A stretch of 47,848 nt of DNA from an uncultured Ruminococcus sp. (GCA_904393835.1 CAJFNC010000014.1:1-47848); one strand, 5' to 3'; shown: positions 16,750-26,558, numbered from the stretch's first letter. Notes: generated from the sequence alone by a model not told the origin. Translations and numbers: made by a program.

Positions 16750-18791
16750 ATTAAAACTCCTCTCATTCTTTTAATAATATCGGCAGATTCCAAATTCACC
16801 TTGCCTTCGACCTGATTTAAAGAAATGTGACAGCTTTTTAAACCTTCACTGTATTCAATTAGCCGTAATTCTTTCATCGTCTCAAGTATTACTTTAATTT
16901 TACCAAAAGAAAGCTTATTGTCAAGCTTATGTACCAATGTTTCGCACGGTAAATTATATTCGCCGTGACTTTTGATATAGCGGTACACAAGCGCAAAATC
17001 GTTTCTGTCGGGCAATATTGATGAGAGTTTAGCCTTATCGGTTACGTTACCAAGGCAAAATTCTTCATACGTTCGCAAGTCTTCAAGTATTTCACGTGGA
17101 TTTACTGCCGACGACTTAATATCCTTAATTATAACCGAAACAGACACATTGCCGTTGTACTCGTTTTTGTCGAGTGTAACAGCCAGATCTACAACATCAC
17201 CCGGTTCAAATGCAAATTCGTCCGGTGAAGTAAAAAACAGAAGCGCAGTTATTGACGTTCCTGCGCGGGACAATGCTAACTTAATATGCTTATTATTCGA
17301 TAATGGAAATATATTTGTGATTGTCATATTATACAATCCGAAAATCGGCGTGGGATTTCCTGCCCCAAACGGCTGTAAATATGCTAAAGAGTCAACCATA
17401 TCTACATTTAAAGCTGCCGGATTGAGCTTACAATCAATTTTTAAGGCGTCAAACGGCATATTCTGAACCGATTCGGCATACTGATTAATTCTTTTTCGGA
17501 ATAAATCTATATTTTCTGACTTTAAAGATAAACCTACTGCCATCGGGTGACCGCCGTAGTGAGTGAGCAGGTCTGCGCAGGCAAAAACCGCGTCGCAGAG
17601 GGCAAAGCCTTCAACACTTCTGCCCGACGCCTTAGCTTCATCACCGTTTACGGATATTATAATACACGGTTTTCCATAGGCTTCTTTAATTCTTGACGCC
17701 ACTATTCCGATTACTCCCTGATGCCAGCCTTCACCTTCAATGACCAAAACTCTGTTTTGTACAACGGAAGGATTACTTTTTATTTTTAAATCAATATCAG
17801 CTAAAATTTCTCGCTCTATTTGCTGCCTTTCGGTATTATCCTCCGAAAGCTGCCCGGCTATGTCATCTGCCTCCTCAAAGCTGTCTGTGAGCAAAAGCGA
17901 AACAGATTTTTCGGAAAGTCCGAGTCTTCCTACTGCATTTATACGTGGTACAAGCGTAAAAGATACATTGCCTGCTGTTATTTTTTTACCTGTCAAACCT
18001 GAGTTCTGAACAAGCGCGGAAATTCCGGGTCGTTCACCGTTTTGTATGCTTTGAAGTCCTCGATTTACAAAAACACGATTTTCACTTTTGAGCTCTACTA
18101 TATCGCCGACAGTACCTAAGCAAAGCAAATCAGCGTAATTATCAAGCAACATATCTGTGTCACAGTATTCGCCTTCAAGCGCCATAACGAGCTTAAATGC
18201 AACGCCGACACCCGAAAGATTCTTAAATTCGGAAGGGCAGTCTTTGCGGTGCAAATCAACTACCGCGCAGGCGTCGGGAAGCGTTTCAAGCGGCATATGA
18301 TGGTCGGTTACTACCGTATCTATTCCGAGTGAATTTGCATAGGCAATTTCGTCAACGGCTGCAATTCCGTTATCAACCGTTACAATTAGCTTTACGCCTT
18401 TTTCGTTTAAAAAATCAATTGCTTTTTTATTCATACCGTATCCCTCAGACTCACGTGAAGGAATATAGTACATTGCGTTTGCTCCCAATGTATCAAGATA
18501 AGAAAAAAGCAAGGATGTTGAGGTTACTCCGTCTGCATCGTAGTCGCCGTAAACGCAGATAAGCTCACAGCGTTCAAGGGCGGTTTTTATGCGGCGGACT
18601 GCTTTGTCCATATCTTTTATTTCAAGCGGTGAGGAAATTTCCGACTCATTAAATAAAAAATCCTCTATTTTCTTTTGTGTTTTTATGTTTCTGATTTGCA
18701 GCATCATTGCAAGTATTGCAGGAAGCTCATATTTATTTTGTATTTGCGAAGCCTCATTTTTATCATGGGGGGCTACATTCCACAGTTTCAA
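16746..18791 (-). CDS. recJ: single-stranded-DNA-specific exonuclease RecJ
   Basis: This 681-residue 5'-3' exonuclease acts in recombinational and mismatch repair. DHH-family metal motifs are visible: Y-G-D-Y-D-A-D-G (81-88), T-V-D-N-G near 138, T-D-H-H-M-P near 162, and a later motif with R-I-N-A-V-G-R-L-G. The DHHA1 domain follows with H-Y-G-G-H-P-M-A-V-G-L-S. C-terminal to it are an OB-like domain and a divergent region with lysine-rich helices. It lies 19 bases after recN and overlaps relA by 4 bases. The recJ-relA pair is a conserved Firmicutes arrangement. Confidence 0.95.
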   Translation of the reverse strand: MKLWNVAPHDKNEASQIQNKYELPAILAMMLQIRNIKTQKKIEDFLFNESEISSPLEIKDMDKAVRRIKTALERCELICVYGDYDADGVTSTSLLFSYLDTLGANAMYYIPSRESEGYGMNKKAIDFLNEKGVKLIVTVDNGIAAVDEIAYANSLGIDTVVTDHHMPLETLPDACAVVDLHRKDCPSEFKNLSGVGVAFKLVMALEGEYCDTDMLLDNYADLLCLGTVGDIVELKSENRVFVNRGLQSIQNGERPGISALVQNSGLTGKKITAGNVSFTLVPRINAVGRLGLSEKSVSLLLTDSFEEADDIAGQLSEDNTERQQIEREILADIDLKIKSNPSVVQNRVLVIEGEGWHQGVIGIVASRIKEAYGKPCIIISVNGDEAKASGRSVEGFALCDAVFACADLLTHYGGHPMAVGLSLKSENIDLFRKRINQYAESVQNMPFDALKIDCKLNPAALNVDMVDSLAYLQPFGAGNPTPIFGLYNMTITNIFPLSNNKHIKLALSRAGTSITALLFFTSPDEFAFEPGDVVDLAVTLDKNEYNGNVSVSVIIKDIKSSAVNPREILEDLRTYEEFCLGNVTDKAKLSSILPDRNDFALVYRYIKSHGEYNLPCETLVHKLDNKLSFGKIKVILETMKELRLIEYSEGLKSCHISLNQVEGKVNLESADIIKRMRGVLI

Positions 18792-18810
18792 TTATGGTGC
18801 ATCCTCTCGT

Positions 18811-20478
18811 TTAATTGTCGTATTCTTTAAGCATTGCCTCCGCATGCTCTAAAGCAGCGTCTGTTATATTCACGCCGCCGATTATTCTGGCAAGTTCATC
18901 TCTTCTGCCGTCGTGATCAAGCGGGAACACCTCAGTAAATGTGCGTCCGCTTTCTACCTGCTTGCGTATTAAATAATGATTGTCGCACAGCGCCGCAATC
19001 TGAGCCTGATGTGTAACGCAGAGAACCTGACAACTGTTTGACACTTCTTTTAATTTTAAACCGACTTTTTCCGCCGCCGAGCCGGAAATACCTGTATCGA
19101 CCTCGTCAAAAATGAGCGTATCAACCGTGTCAGTATCGGCAAGTACGGTTTTTATTGCAAGCATCATTCTGGAAAGCTCGCCGCCTGAGGCGATTTTGGC
19201 AACAGGACGAGGAGTTTCTCCGGGATTGGCTGAAATTAAAAGCTCTATGTTGTCAATTCCTTTTGATGATAACTCTGTTTCTGAAAATTGAGGAACAAGC
19301 TCAACTCCGGGCATATTTAAAAATGCCATCTCCGTTTTAACGCGTTTTGCAAATTCATCTGCTGCTTTGCGGCGTTTTTGACTGAGCTTTTGAGCGGCAG
19401 CAAGTGCTGACTGTTCGGCTTTTCTGCATTTTTCAAACAATTCATTGCGATTTTTATCATAATTTAAAAGCTCATTAAGTCTTGCCGTCAGCTTTTCGGT
19501 AAGAGCGGGAAGCTCGTCACATGCGCAGTTGTATTTGCGGGAAAGTCTGTTGAGCAAATCAAGTCTTTCCTCAACCTCTTCAAGGCGCTGAGGGTCGCCC
19601 TCAAGATTTTCTGCGGCATCGGAAATACTTTCTGCACAATCTTTCAAATTATAATAAACATCATTTAGCGCATTTGCTATTTCCTCATATTCGGGATTAT
19701 ACTCAGCCGCCTGCGAAACAGCATTGAGCGCCATATCGACAATTTCTGATGAGCCGTTTGTATTTTCATCGCCCGATAAAAGCATTTTTGCCTGATTTAA
19801 TAGTGAAAACACCTTTTCAAAATTCGCGAGCGTATTTCTTTCCGCCGCAAGGCTTTCCTCTTCACCGACTGAAACGTCTGCCTGTTCAAGCTCGTTAGTC
19901 TGAAAGGAAAGAATATCAATTTCCCGAAGCCTTTCGCTTTCGTCTCTGCTTATCTCGGAGCATTGCCTTTTAAGCTGTTTATATTCTCTGTATTTTTCTT
20001 TATATGAATTAAGAAGTTCCTGACATTTGCCGTAACTGTCGATATAATCAATATGTGTTTCGGGTGAAAAAAGCTCGTAACTTTCGTGCTGACCGTGAAT
20101 ATTGATAAGGTATTTTGCAATATCTTTTAACATAGTTACGGTAGCGGGACGTCCGTTAATTTTGCAGCTGCTTTTGCCGCTTGCACTCAAAGTCCTTTGC
20201 AAAATTAAAACATCGTCCTCACATTCAAAGCCCAACTCATTGAGCTTTTCTAATGCTTTACTGTTTATATTTTCAAACTGAGCACTGACAAACGCCTTGT
20301 CTGCGCCCGTTCTTATTATCTCTTTTGAGGTACGTTGACCCATAACCGCATTGATAGCGTCAATTATAATACTTTTACCTGCGCCTGTTTCGCCTGTTAA
20401 AACGTTAAGTCCGCTTTCAAAATCTACAGTAAGTTTTTCAATTACGGCTATATTTTCAATGTATAATGTTCTAAGCAT
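18811..20478 (-). CDS. recN: DNA repair protein RecN
   Basis: This 555-residue SMC-like ATPase acts in double-strand-break repair. The Walker A loop G-E-T-G-A-G-K-S is at residues 29-36. Long coiled-coil arms flank the centre (about 150-370). The C-terminal half holds the ABC signature A-S-G-G-E-L-S-R-M-M-L-A-I-K and the Walker B region L-I-F-D-E-V-D-T-G-I-S-G, then C-V-T-H-Q-A-Q-I-A-A. Length is standard. It begins 15 bases after argR, the usual argR-recN linkage of Firmicutes. Confidence 0.96.
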   Translation of the reverse strand: MLRTLYIENIAVIEKLTVDFESGLNVLTGETGAGKSIIIDAINAVMGQRTSKEIIRTGADKAFVSAQFENINSKALEKLNELGFECEDDVLILQRTLSASGKSSCKINGRPATVTMLKDIAKYLINIHGQHESYELFSPETHIDYIDSYGKCQELLNSYKEKYREYKQLKRQCSEISRDESERLREIDILSFQTNELEQADVSVGEEESLAAERNTLANFEKVFSLLNQAKMLLSGDENTNGSSEIVDMALNAVSQAAEYNPEYEEIANALNDVYYNLKDCAESISDAAENLEGDPQRLEEVEERLDLLNRLSRKYNCACDELPALTEKLTARLNELLNYDKNRNELFEKCRKAEQSALAAAQKLSQKRRKAADEFAKRVKTEMAFLNMPGVELVPQFSETELSSKGIDNIELLISANPGETPRPVAKIASGGELSRMMLAIKTVLADTDTVDTLIFDEVDTGISGSAAEKVGLKLKEVSNSCQVLCVTHQAQIAALCDNHYLIRKQVESGRTFTEVFPLDHDGRRDELARIIGGVNITDAALEHAEAMLKEYDN

Positions 20479-20493
20479 ATGTTATCACCGAAC

Positions 20494-20943
20494 TCAGATA
20501 AATTTCTTTAAATCGGACACCAAACCTGCCGCAAGTTCAGATGAACGGCATACTATAAAAATGGTGTCGTCGCCTGCTATTGTGCCGACAACTGCTTTGT
20601 ATTCTACCGAATCAAGCGCAGCGCATACTGCCTGAGCCATACCGCTCAAAGTTTTTATTACAACAATATTTTGAGCGCAGTCAACGGAATTTACCGACGA
20701 GGCAAAAAGCGCTGAAAAGTTTGAACGAATATCGGTAGAATTTTTAGCAGCTGACACATAACGGTACTTGCCGTCGCTGCCTAAAGTTTTTACAAGGCGT
20801 AAATCCTTTATATCACGTGAAATTGTTGCCTGAGTAGCCTGAAAGCCGTGTTCACGCAGTTTCGTGAGCAGCTCGTCCTGCGTTTCAATTGAATGTTCGC
20901 TTATTATATCAAGTATTTTCGCATGTCGGCGTGATTTCATCAA
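20494..20943 (-). CDS. argR: arginine repressor ArgR
   Basis: This 149-residue regulator represses arginine synthesis and activates arginine catabolism when L-arginine binds. The N-terminal winged helix (about 1-70) reads R-R-H-A-K-I-L-D-I-I, then Q-A-T-Q-A-T-I-S-R-D-I-K-D-L-R-L-V-K. The C-terminal hexamerisation and arginine-binding domain ends with V-G-T-I-A-G-D-D-T-I-F-I-V. The start overlaps the nadK stop by ATGA. No arginine biosynthesis gene lies in the window, so the target operons are elsewhere. Confidence 0.94.
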   Translation of the reverse strand: MMKSRRHAKILDIISEHSIETQDELLTKLREHGFQATQATISRDIKDLRLVKTLGSDGKYRYVSAAKNSTDIRSNFSALFASSVNSVDCAQNIVVIKTLSGMAQAVCAALDSVEYKAVVGTIAGDDTIFIVCRSSELAAGLVSDLKKFI

Positions 20944-21797
20944 AAATCCCTTTCCTTTAGCTTTTCATTTATTTTTCTGTAAAAATTACGCTTGTGTATG
21001 GAAATAAGCGTCAATGACAATTCTGATTTTTTGATAATTATTTTATCCTCCGAATTAATGTCAACATTTTTTTCGCCGTCAACTGTAAGTACGCAACAAC
21101 AGTCAGACGGAATTTTTACTGTTACTTCAAGCTTTGAATTGCTGTCAAACAGAGCCGAACGAGAAAAAAGCGAGTGAGGACAAACCGGAGTCATCAGAAT
21201 ACACTCAATTTTCGGAGCTATTATCGGTCCGCCTGCCGATAAAGAGTACGCGGTTGACCCTGTAGGAGTTGAAAAAAGCAAGCCGTCGGCACGGTATTTT
21301 GAAATTTCTTCTCCGTCAAGCGACAATTGCAGGTCAATTGTTTTTGAAAGCTGTCCCCGCGCTACCACGGCGTCATTTACCGCAAGATAATGCTTTTCTC
21401 CGCCGGGCTTCACAACCTCAACGTCTAAAAGCATACGTTTTTCGGTTGTATAGTCGCCCTTTAAAAGTCGAGAGAGTTTTTCGATTTCATCAACTTCAAC
21501 GTCTGCAGCAAAGCCAAGTCTGCCGACGTTTACGCCAATCAGAGGCGTTGTATATTTCGCGGCATATTTAGCCGCATGAATAATTGTTCCGTCGCCGCCG
21601 ACTGTTACAGCTATGTCGCAAATTTTGAAAAGTTCCTCAATATCCGGAACATATGAAATTTTAAATCCCTTAAAATGCTCCTCACATTCACTGAGCATAT
21701 ATACCTGAGCGTTCTGCGAAAAAAACAGAATTGCTATTTTACCCGCGTATGTAATCGCCTCAGGTTTTGAAATATTTACAACACATGCAATTTTCAT
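20940..21797 (-). CDS. nadK: NAD kinase
   Basis: This 285-residue enzyme phosphorylates NAD to NADP using ATP or polyphosphate. The diacylglycerol-kinase-fold motif G-G-D-G-T is at residues 67-71, followed by G-V-N-x-G-R-L-G-F-A. The catalytic N-D motif appears in A-V-N-D-A-V-V, and the substrate loop in G-S-T-A-Y-S-L-S-A-G-G-P-I. Length is normal. It follows tlyA by 8 bases and overlaps argR, matching the tlyA-nadK-argR-recN order seen in Bacillus and clostridia. Confidence 0.95.
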   Translation of the reverse strand: MKIACVVNISKPEAITYAGKIAILFFSQNAQVYMLSECEEHFKGFKISYVPDIEELFKICDIAVTVGGDGTIIHAAKYAAKYTTPLIGVNVGRLGFAADVEVDEIEKLSRLLKGDYTTEKRMLLDVEVVKPGGEKHYLAVNDAVVARGQLSKTIDLQLSLDGEEISKYRADGLLFSTPTGSTAYSLSAGGPIIAPKIECILMTPVCPHSLFSRSALFDSNSKLEVTVKIPSDCCCVLTVDGEKNVDINSEDKIIIKKSELSLTLISIHKRNFYRKINEKLKERDF

Positions 21798-21805
21798 ACG
21801 TACAC

Positions 21806-22609
21806 CTACTTGTCAAGCTCACTGTGGGATTTCTCGACGAGTTCTTGCGCGGAAATATCGGTATATGATTTTGGTTCATCACTTTTTCTGAGATAAATTA
21901 AATATTCGATATTTCCTTCAGGTCCTTTTATCGGCGAATAGTCAAGTCCGAGAACATCAAAGCCGTTTTCCAAACAGAACCGATAGATAGATTCAACAAC
22001 CTCCGCGTGAACTTTCGGATCACGCACAACACCCTTTTTGCCGACCTTTTCCCTGCCTGCTTCAAACTGAGGCTTGATAAGACAAACGGCTTCTCCGTTG
22101 TCAGCAAGCAGTTTTACAGCTACCGGCAAAATAAGCCTCAGCGAAATAAACGAAACATCGACAGAGAAAAAATCAATTTTATCAGGTACCTGCTCTGTTG
22201 TTACCTTGCGCATATTTGTTCTTTCAAGGTTCACCACACGCTCGTCATTTCTGAGCTTCCACGCAAGTTGTCCGTATCCGACGTCGATTGAATATACTTT
22301 TTTAGCCCCGTTTTGCAGCATACAGTCGGTAAAGCCGCCTGTTGACGCGCCTATATCCATTGTAATTTTGTCTTTAAGCACAATATTAAAGCTGTTTATA
22401 GCTTTTTCAAGCTTTAGTCCGCCGCGGCTTACGTATTTTTGACCGCTGCCGCGAACCTCGATTTTTACATTTTCGTCGTAGGATGTGCCGCATTTATCAG
22501 CTTTTTGATTGTCAACATAAACCTGACCTGCCATAATTATTGCTTTTGCCTTTTCACGGCTTTCGCTTAAACCTTTTTCAAAAACGAGAACATCAAGCCT
22601 TTTTTTCAT
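21806..22609 (-). CDS. tlyA: TlyA-family rRNA methyltransferase
   Basis: This 267-residue protein has an N-terminal S4 RNA-binding domain (about 1-65; A-K-A-I-I-M-A-G-Q-V-Y-V) and an FtsJ-type methyltransferase domain (from about 80; M-D-I-G-A-S-T-G-G-F-T-D as SAM loop, then D-V-G-Y-G-Q-L). TlyA enzymes 2'-O-methylate cytidines in 16S and/or 23S rRNA; a hemolysin label is historical. The K-D-K-E tetrad is not checked residue by residue. Its first 17 bases overlap the dxs 3' end, so translation is coupled. Confidence 0.92.
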   Translation of the reverse strand: MKKRLDVLVFEKGLSESREKAKAIIMAGQVYVDNQKADKCGTSYDENVKIEVRGSGQKYVSRGGLKLEKAINSFNIVLKDKITMDIGASTGGFTDCMLQNGAKKVYSIDVGYGQLAWKLRNDERVVNLERTNMRKVTTEQVPDKIDFFSVDVSFISLRLILPVAVKLLADNGEAVCLIKPQFEAGREKVGKKGVVRDPKVHAEVVESIYRFCLENGFDVLGLDYSPIKGPEGNIEYLIYLRKSDEPKSYTDISAQELVEKSHSELDK

Positions 22610-24488
22610 TTGAAGTATCCAATCCTTTGTTTAAATCATTTTTAATTACGCCGCACATACCCTCGGTATCAAGCTTGAGCATATTCAGCGCCTGATTTAC
22701 CGTCATTTGTTTTACAAATTTATCGTCAATCGCTTTAATGTGATAAATACCGTTGAAACCTGTATATGCGAGTAAATCAGAGAAATTTCTCGCTATACCG
22801 CCGTTTTTTATTCCCTCTTCAAAAAACCATACGTATTTAAAATTTGAAGCTGTTTCAACAGCCTCTGAATCAATAGGCTTAATACGGCATAATTTAAGAA
22901 TACAAACTTCTATGCCCTCTTTTTCAAGCTGTTCCTTGGCTTTGCAGGCATATGAAAACAGTCTGCCGTAGGTGATAATCAGCTTATCACATTCAGTATT
23001 TCCGTAAATATTAAAATCAATGCTTTCCGTGCCGAAATCCTGCGGTCTGTACAATTCGCCTCCTCGCGGGTAACGTACAACTGCAAGACCTTTGCAAACA
23101 TAAATTGCATGGCTGAGAGCTTTTTTCATTCCCTCGAAATATGACGGTGAAAAAATCACCGTATTCGGGATTGTGTTAAGCATTGAAACATCAAAAACAC
23201 CCTGATGTGTTTCGCCGTCGTCACCGACAATTCCCGCGCGGTCAACGGCAAGAACAAGGTGAAGCTCACCTATTGCGGCATCGTGAATAAGCTGGTCATA
23301 ACTTCTCTGCAAAAATGTAGAATAAACGGCAAATACAGGGCGCATACCTTTGCTTGCAAGTCCGCAGCCAAAGGTAACTGCATGTTCTTCGGCAATGCCT
23401 ACATCAAAAAATCTTTCTTTATACTTTTGTGAAAATTCAGCCAGTCCCGTACCCGTTGTCATCGCCGCGGTAATTGCGCATATTTTTTTGCCATCTTTGG
23501 CAAGTCTGCATAATTCGCTGCCAAAAGCGGCAGAAAATCCCTTATGACTTGAAATAGGTTCACCTGACTCAATGTCAAACTTGCCGATTCCGTGAAATTC
23601 ACCCGGATTTTCTTCTGCAGGCAGATAGCCCTTGCCTTTTTTTGTTACAACGTGAACAATAACCGGGGAATTTACCTTTTTGGCAACCTCAAGAGCGTGT
23701 TCAAGTTCCGGTACATCATGTCCGTTAATCGGTCCGAGATAAGTAAATCCAAAACAATCAAATAATGTGTTCTTATAAATGGCATTTTTGATTTTTGACT
23801 TGCCTCTTTGTAAAAACTTTTTAATGGGTTTGCCGAAAAACGGAATTTTTGAAAGCACTCTTTCAGTAACTTTTTTTACTCTGATATACCAAGGCTGAAT
23901 ACGAACCGTAGTTAAGTAACGCGGGAAAGCGCCTACGTTTTTTGAAATTGACATTTTATTATCGTTAAGTATGACAATAAAATTTTTGTTGTAACGACCG
24001 GCGTTGTTCATTGCCTCAAAAGCAAGTCCGCCCGTAAACGAACCGTCGCCGATTACAGCAATTGTGTGACTGTGGTCGCCGCTGAGATCTTTCGCATTTG
24101 CAATGCCGAAAGCGGCAGAAATTGATGTACTGCTGTGCCCCGTGTTAAAATCATCATATCGGCTTTCACTGCGCTTCGGAAATCCGGATATACCGTCTTT
24201 TTTACGTAAAGTATCAAACTGCTCGTATCTGCCTGTGAGCAATTTATGAGTATAGCTCTGATGCCCTACGTCCCACACAACACTGTCTTTCGGAAAGTTA
24301 AATGTTCTGTGCATAGCCACGGTAAGTTCTACAACGCCGAGATTCGGAGATAAGTGACCGCCGTTTACCGAAACGGTTTCGACGAGCTTTTCACGAATCT
24401 CTGTACAAAGACGGTCTATATCCTTTTCATCCAGCTTTTTTACGTCGGCAGGTGATTTAATTTTTGAAAGTAATTTATATTCACCCAT
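22593..24488 (-). CDS. dxs: 1-deoxy-D-xylulose-5-phosphate synthase
   Basis: This 631-residue thiamine-diphosphate enzyme condenses pyruvate with glyceraldehyde-3-phosphate in the first step of the MEP isoprenoid pathway. Visible motifs are H-L-S-P-N-L-G-V-V-E-L, V-W-D-V-G-H-Q-S-Y, the ThDP motif G-D-G-S (147-150) continuing to N-N-A-G, and the pyrimidine domain with G-I-A-E-E-H-A-V-T-F. The ATG at 24488 is chosen over an in-frame TTG four codons earlier. It sits directly after ispA, so prenyl-precursor supply and chain elongation genes are linked. A 9-base-pair AT hairpin precedes it. Confidence 0.95.
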   Translation of the reverse strand: MGEYKLLSKIKSPADVKKLDEKDIDRLCTEIREKLVETVSVNGGHLSPNLGVVELTVAMHRTFNFPKDSVVWDVGHQSYTHKLLTGRYEQFDTLRKKDGISGFPKRSESRYDDFNTGHSSTSISAAFGIANAKDLSGDHSHTIAVIGDGSFTGGLAFEAMNNAGRYNKNFIVILNDNKMSISKNVGAFPRYLTTVRIQPWYIRVKKVTERVLSKIPFFGKPIKKFLQRGKSKIKNAIYKNTLFDCFGFTYLGPINGHDVPELEHALEVAKKVNSPVIVHVVTKKGKGYLPAEENPGEFHGIGKFDIESGEPISSHKGFSAAFGSELCRLAKDGKKICAITAAMTTGTGLAEFSQKYKERFFDVGIAEEHAVTFGCGLASKGMRPVFAVYSTFLQRSYDQLIHDAAIGELHLVLAVDRAGIVGDDGETHQGVFDVSMLNTIPNTVIFSPSYFEGMKKALSHAIYVCKGLAVVRYPRGGELYRPQDFGTESIDFNIYGNTECDKLIITYGRLFSYACKAKEQLEKEGIEVCILKLCRIKPIDSEAVETASNFKYVWFFEEGIKNGGIARNFSDLLAYTGFNGIYHIKAIDDKFVKQMTVNQALNMLKLDTEGMCGVIKNDLNKGLDTSNEKKA

Positions 24489-24507
24489 AATAATAACCAA
24501 TTATAAA

Positions 24508-24530
24508 AATAATTCTAAGTAAGAATTATT
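24508..24530 (-). promoter_or_regulatory. AT-rich hairpin between ispA and dxs
   Basis: A perfect 9-base-pair stem, AATAATTCT/AGAATTATT with a 5-base loop, overlaps the ispA stop codon. On the minus strand it is followed by TTTATAATTGG, which includes TATAAT. It could be a weak terminator, an RNA processing or stability element, or chance in AT-rich DNA. Confidence 0.35.
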
Positions 24531-25401
24531 TAGTCCTTTCAGCGAGTTTTAAAGCAAACTCTTTGAGCGAAGTTGTGTCATTTTCAAACGCACCCAAAGC
24601 ATTAATTGCTTTATTTGTATAGTCTTTTACAAGCTCTCTGCACTTATCGACGCCAAGAAGAGACACGTAAGTTGACTTGCTGTTTTCCTCATCGCTTCCT
24701 ACAGGCTTGCCCAGTTCTTCCGACGTAGATATTATGTCGAGAATATCATCCTGTATTTGGAAAGCCATACCTATACATTCGCCGTATCGTGAAGCGGCTT
24801 TGATGAGATTTTCATCAGCATCGGCTGAAATGCAGCCGAGTTCACAGGCAGCTTTTATCAGGCACGCTGTTTTTTTGTAATCCATTTCTTTAAGCACTTC
24901 AATAGGCGCGTTTGTATTCTCGCTCATCAGGTCGATAACCTGACCTCCCACCATTCCGACAGCACCCGCGTATTTAGCAAGCGTGTTGCAGGCTTTTGCG
25001 CATAGCTGCGGTGAGCACATCTCAATCGCCTTAGGCGAGGTCATTATTTCAAAAGCGAGTGTTAAAAGCGCGTCGCCCGCAAGAAGAGCTGTATCTTCAC
25101 CGTAAACCTTGTGGTTTGACGGCTTACCTCGGCGCACATCGTCGTTATCCATACAGGGCAAATCATCGTGAATAAGCGAATACGTATGTATCATTTCAAC
25201 CGCTGCCGCAAAATAAGCTGCCGTTTCGCTGTTCCCCGAACAAGCCCTGTTAAACTCATATACAAGTTGAGGTCTTACCCTTTTTCCGCCTGCCTCAAGG
25301 CTGTAGCGCATTGCTTCAATCAATTTCCTTTCCTTTACGTCGTCTGACGGGAGAAAAGAATATAATGCAGGTTCAAACTCTTTTGCAAAATTATTGCTCA
25401 T
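24526..25401 (-). CDS. ispA: farnesyl/geranylgeranyl diphosphate synthase
   Basis: This 291-residue all-helical prenyltransferase extends isopentenyl diphosphate chains to FPP, the precursor of undecaprenyl phosphate. The first aspartate-rich motif is D-D-L-P-C-M-D-N-D-D (79-88) and the second F-Q-I-Q-D-D-I-L-D near 215. E-A-G-G-K-R-V-R-P is the substrate-binding lead near 37. The first motif is the longer bacterial D-D-x-x-x-x-D form, typical of IspA. Product chain length is predicted by family only. It overlaps xseB by 11 bases, the usual xseB-ispA-dxs order. Confidence 0.94.
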   Translation of the reverse strand: MSNNFAKEFEPALYSFLPSDDVKERKLIEAMRYSLEAGGKRVRPQLVYEFNRACSGNSETAAYFAAAVEMIHTYSLIHDDLPCMDNDDVRRGKPSNHKVYGEDTALLAGDALLTLAFEIMTSPKAIEMCSPQLCAKACNTLAKYAGAVGMVGGQVIDLMSENTNAPIEVLKEMDYKKTACLIKAACELGCISADADENLIKAASRYGECIGMAFQIQDDILDIISTSEELGKPVGSDEENSKSTYVSLLGVDKCRELVKDYTNKAINALGAFENDTTSLKEFALKLAERTK

Positions 25402-25621
25402 TAAAATCTGCCTCCCCGTTTCTTATGCGTTCAAGTCTTTCGTTTATATCCTCAATCTTACCTTTGCTCGTTTCTATTTGATTCATACAAAATCCGAGCA
25501 ATTCACAAGCCTTGGCATACAACTCAACACTTTGTGAGAGGGACATATTATCATTTTCAAGTTGTTTTACTGTTTCTTCAAGCTGTGTATTAGCTTGTTC
25601 AAAAGTCAGGTTTTTATCCAT
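25391..25621 (-). CDS. xseB: exodeoxyribonuclease VII small subunit
   Basis: This 76-residue helical protein begins with L-T-F-E-Q-A-N-T-Q-L-E-E-T-V-K-Q-L-E, the signature of the ExoVII small subunit. With XseA it forms the complex that degrades single-stranded DNA. The large subunit, usually adjacent upstream, is missing: whiA occupies that place. xseA must therefore lie elsewhere or be absent. The start overlaps the whiA stop by one base (TAATG). Confidence 0.9.
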   Translation of the reverse strand: MDKNLTFEQANTQLEETVKQLENDNMSLSQSVELYAKACELLGFCMNQIETSKGKIEDINERLERIRNGEADFNEQ

Positions 25622-26547
25622 TATTTCACATCCTTAATTTCCGCATATTCCATAAGCCTCTGCATACGATGATTAGCGCCGCTGCGACTTATAGGAGGCG
25701 AAAGGTTTAATCCCAAATCCCGCAGGGACATTTCGGGATTTTCTATCCTCAAAGCAGCTATTTCACGCAAATCATCAGGCAGAGATTCAAGCCCTACTGT
25801 GAGTTTTATCTTCTCAATTGCCTCAAGCTGTTTTGCAGATGCTCCCGCGATTTTTGTAATGTTGGCAACCTCACCGTTAATTCGGCGATTTACGTTATTT
25901 CTGACTTGCTTTACTGCTTTTGTCCCCATTATTTCCATAGCGCTTATAGGCGCTCCGATGTAGGTGAGCAGGTCGCATATCTGCTCACTGCCCTTGAAAT
26001 AAACTATGTAATTGCCGCTTCGAATTATTGTTTTAGGCGTAAAATCGCAATCGTGAATTTCAGAAAGCAATTTGCATAAATCAACCGATAAATTTTTATG
26101 AGGCACGCAAAATTCTGCGTGATAACTTTTCATAGGGTCGGAGATCGAACCGCAACAGAGGAAAACACCTCTTAAAAATGAGGGATAAAGCTCCTCTACG
26201 CTTAAATTTGACCTGTTAATGCGCAAAGTTACGTTTTTTTCAAGATAGCCGAAATCCTCGTAAATTTTTTTACATTCGTCGGAATTAACGAGCGTAACCT
26301 TGTAAAGGCGACTGTCGCTGTTTTTGATGCGCAAAGCCGTCTGCTTCTCAATTATAGGCATATACATATTTTGAAGCAGCATTATAAGGCGTTTACACGC
26401 ATAAATATTTTCGGTTGTAAACGTTATTTTTTCCGCAGAAAAAATTTTGGAAAATAAAAGCATCCCGTACAATTCTGCTTTTAATGAGTCACGGTCAACT
26501 ACATCATTTTTGCAAATTTCTTTTTTTACCTCTGACGAAAAAGACAT
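25621..26547 (-). CDS. whiA: DNA-binding protein WhiA
   Basis: This 308-residue protein has an N-terminal domain related to LAGLIDADG homing endonucleases and a C-terminal helix-turn-helix ending L-R-D-L-G-L-N-L-S-P-P-I-S-R-S-G-A-N-H-R. WhiA in Firmicutes affects cell division and chromosome segregation; in actinomycetes it is a sporulation regulator. The nuclease catalytic residues are not expected to be active. It lies 11 bases after rapZ, matching the conserved rapZ-whiA pair (the intervening yvcK is absent). Confidence 0.93.
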   Translation of the reverse strand: MSFSSEVKKEICKNDVVDRDSLKAELYGMLLFSKIFSAEKITFTTENIYACKRLIMLLQNMYMPIIEKQTALRIKNSDSRLYKVTLVNSDECKKIYEDFGYLEKNVTLRINRSNLSVEELYPSFLRGVFLCCGSISDPMKSYHAEFCVPHKNLSVDLCKLLSEIHDCDFTPKTIIRSGNYIVYFKGSEQICDLLTYIGAPISAMEIMGTKAVKQVRNNVNRRINGEVANITKIAGASAKQLEAIEKIKLTVGLESLPDDLREIAALRIENPEMSLRDLGLNLSPPISRSGANHRMQRLMEYAEIKDVK

Positions 26548-26558
26548 AGTTGTCCTCC

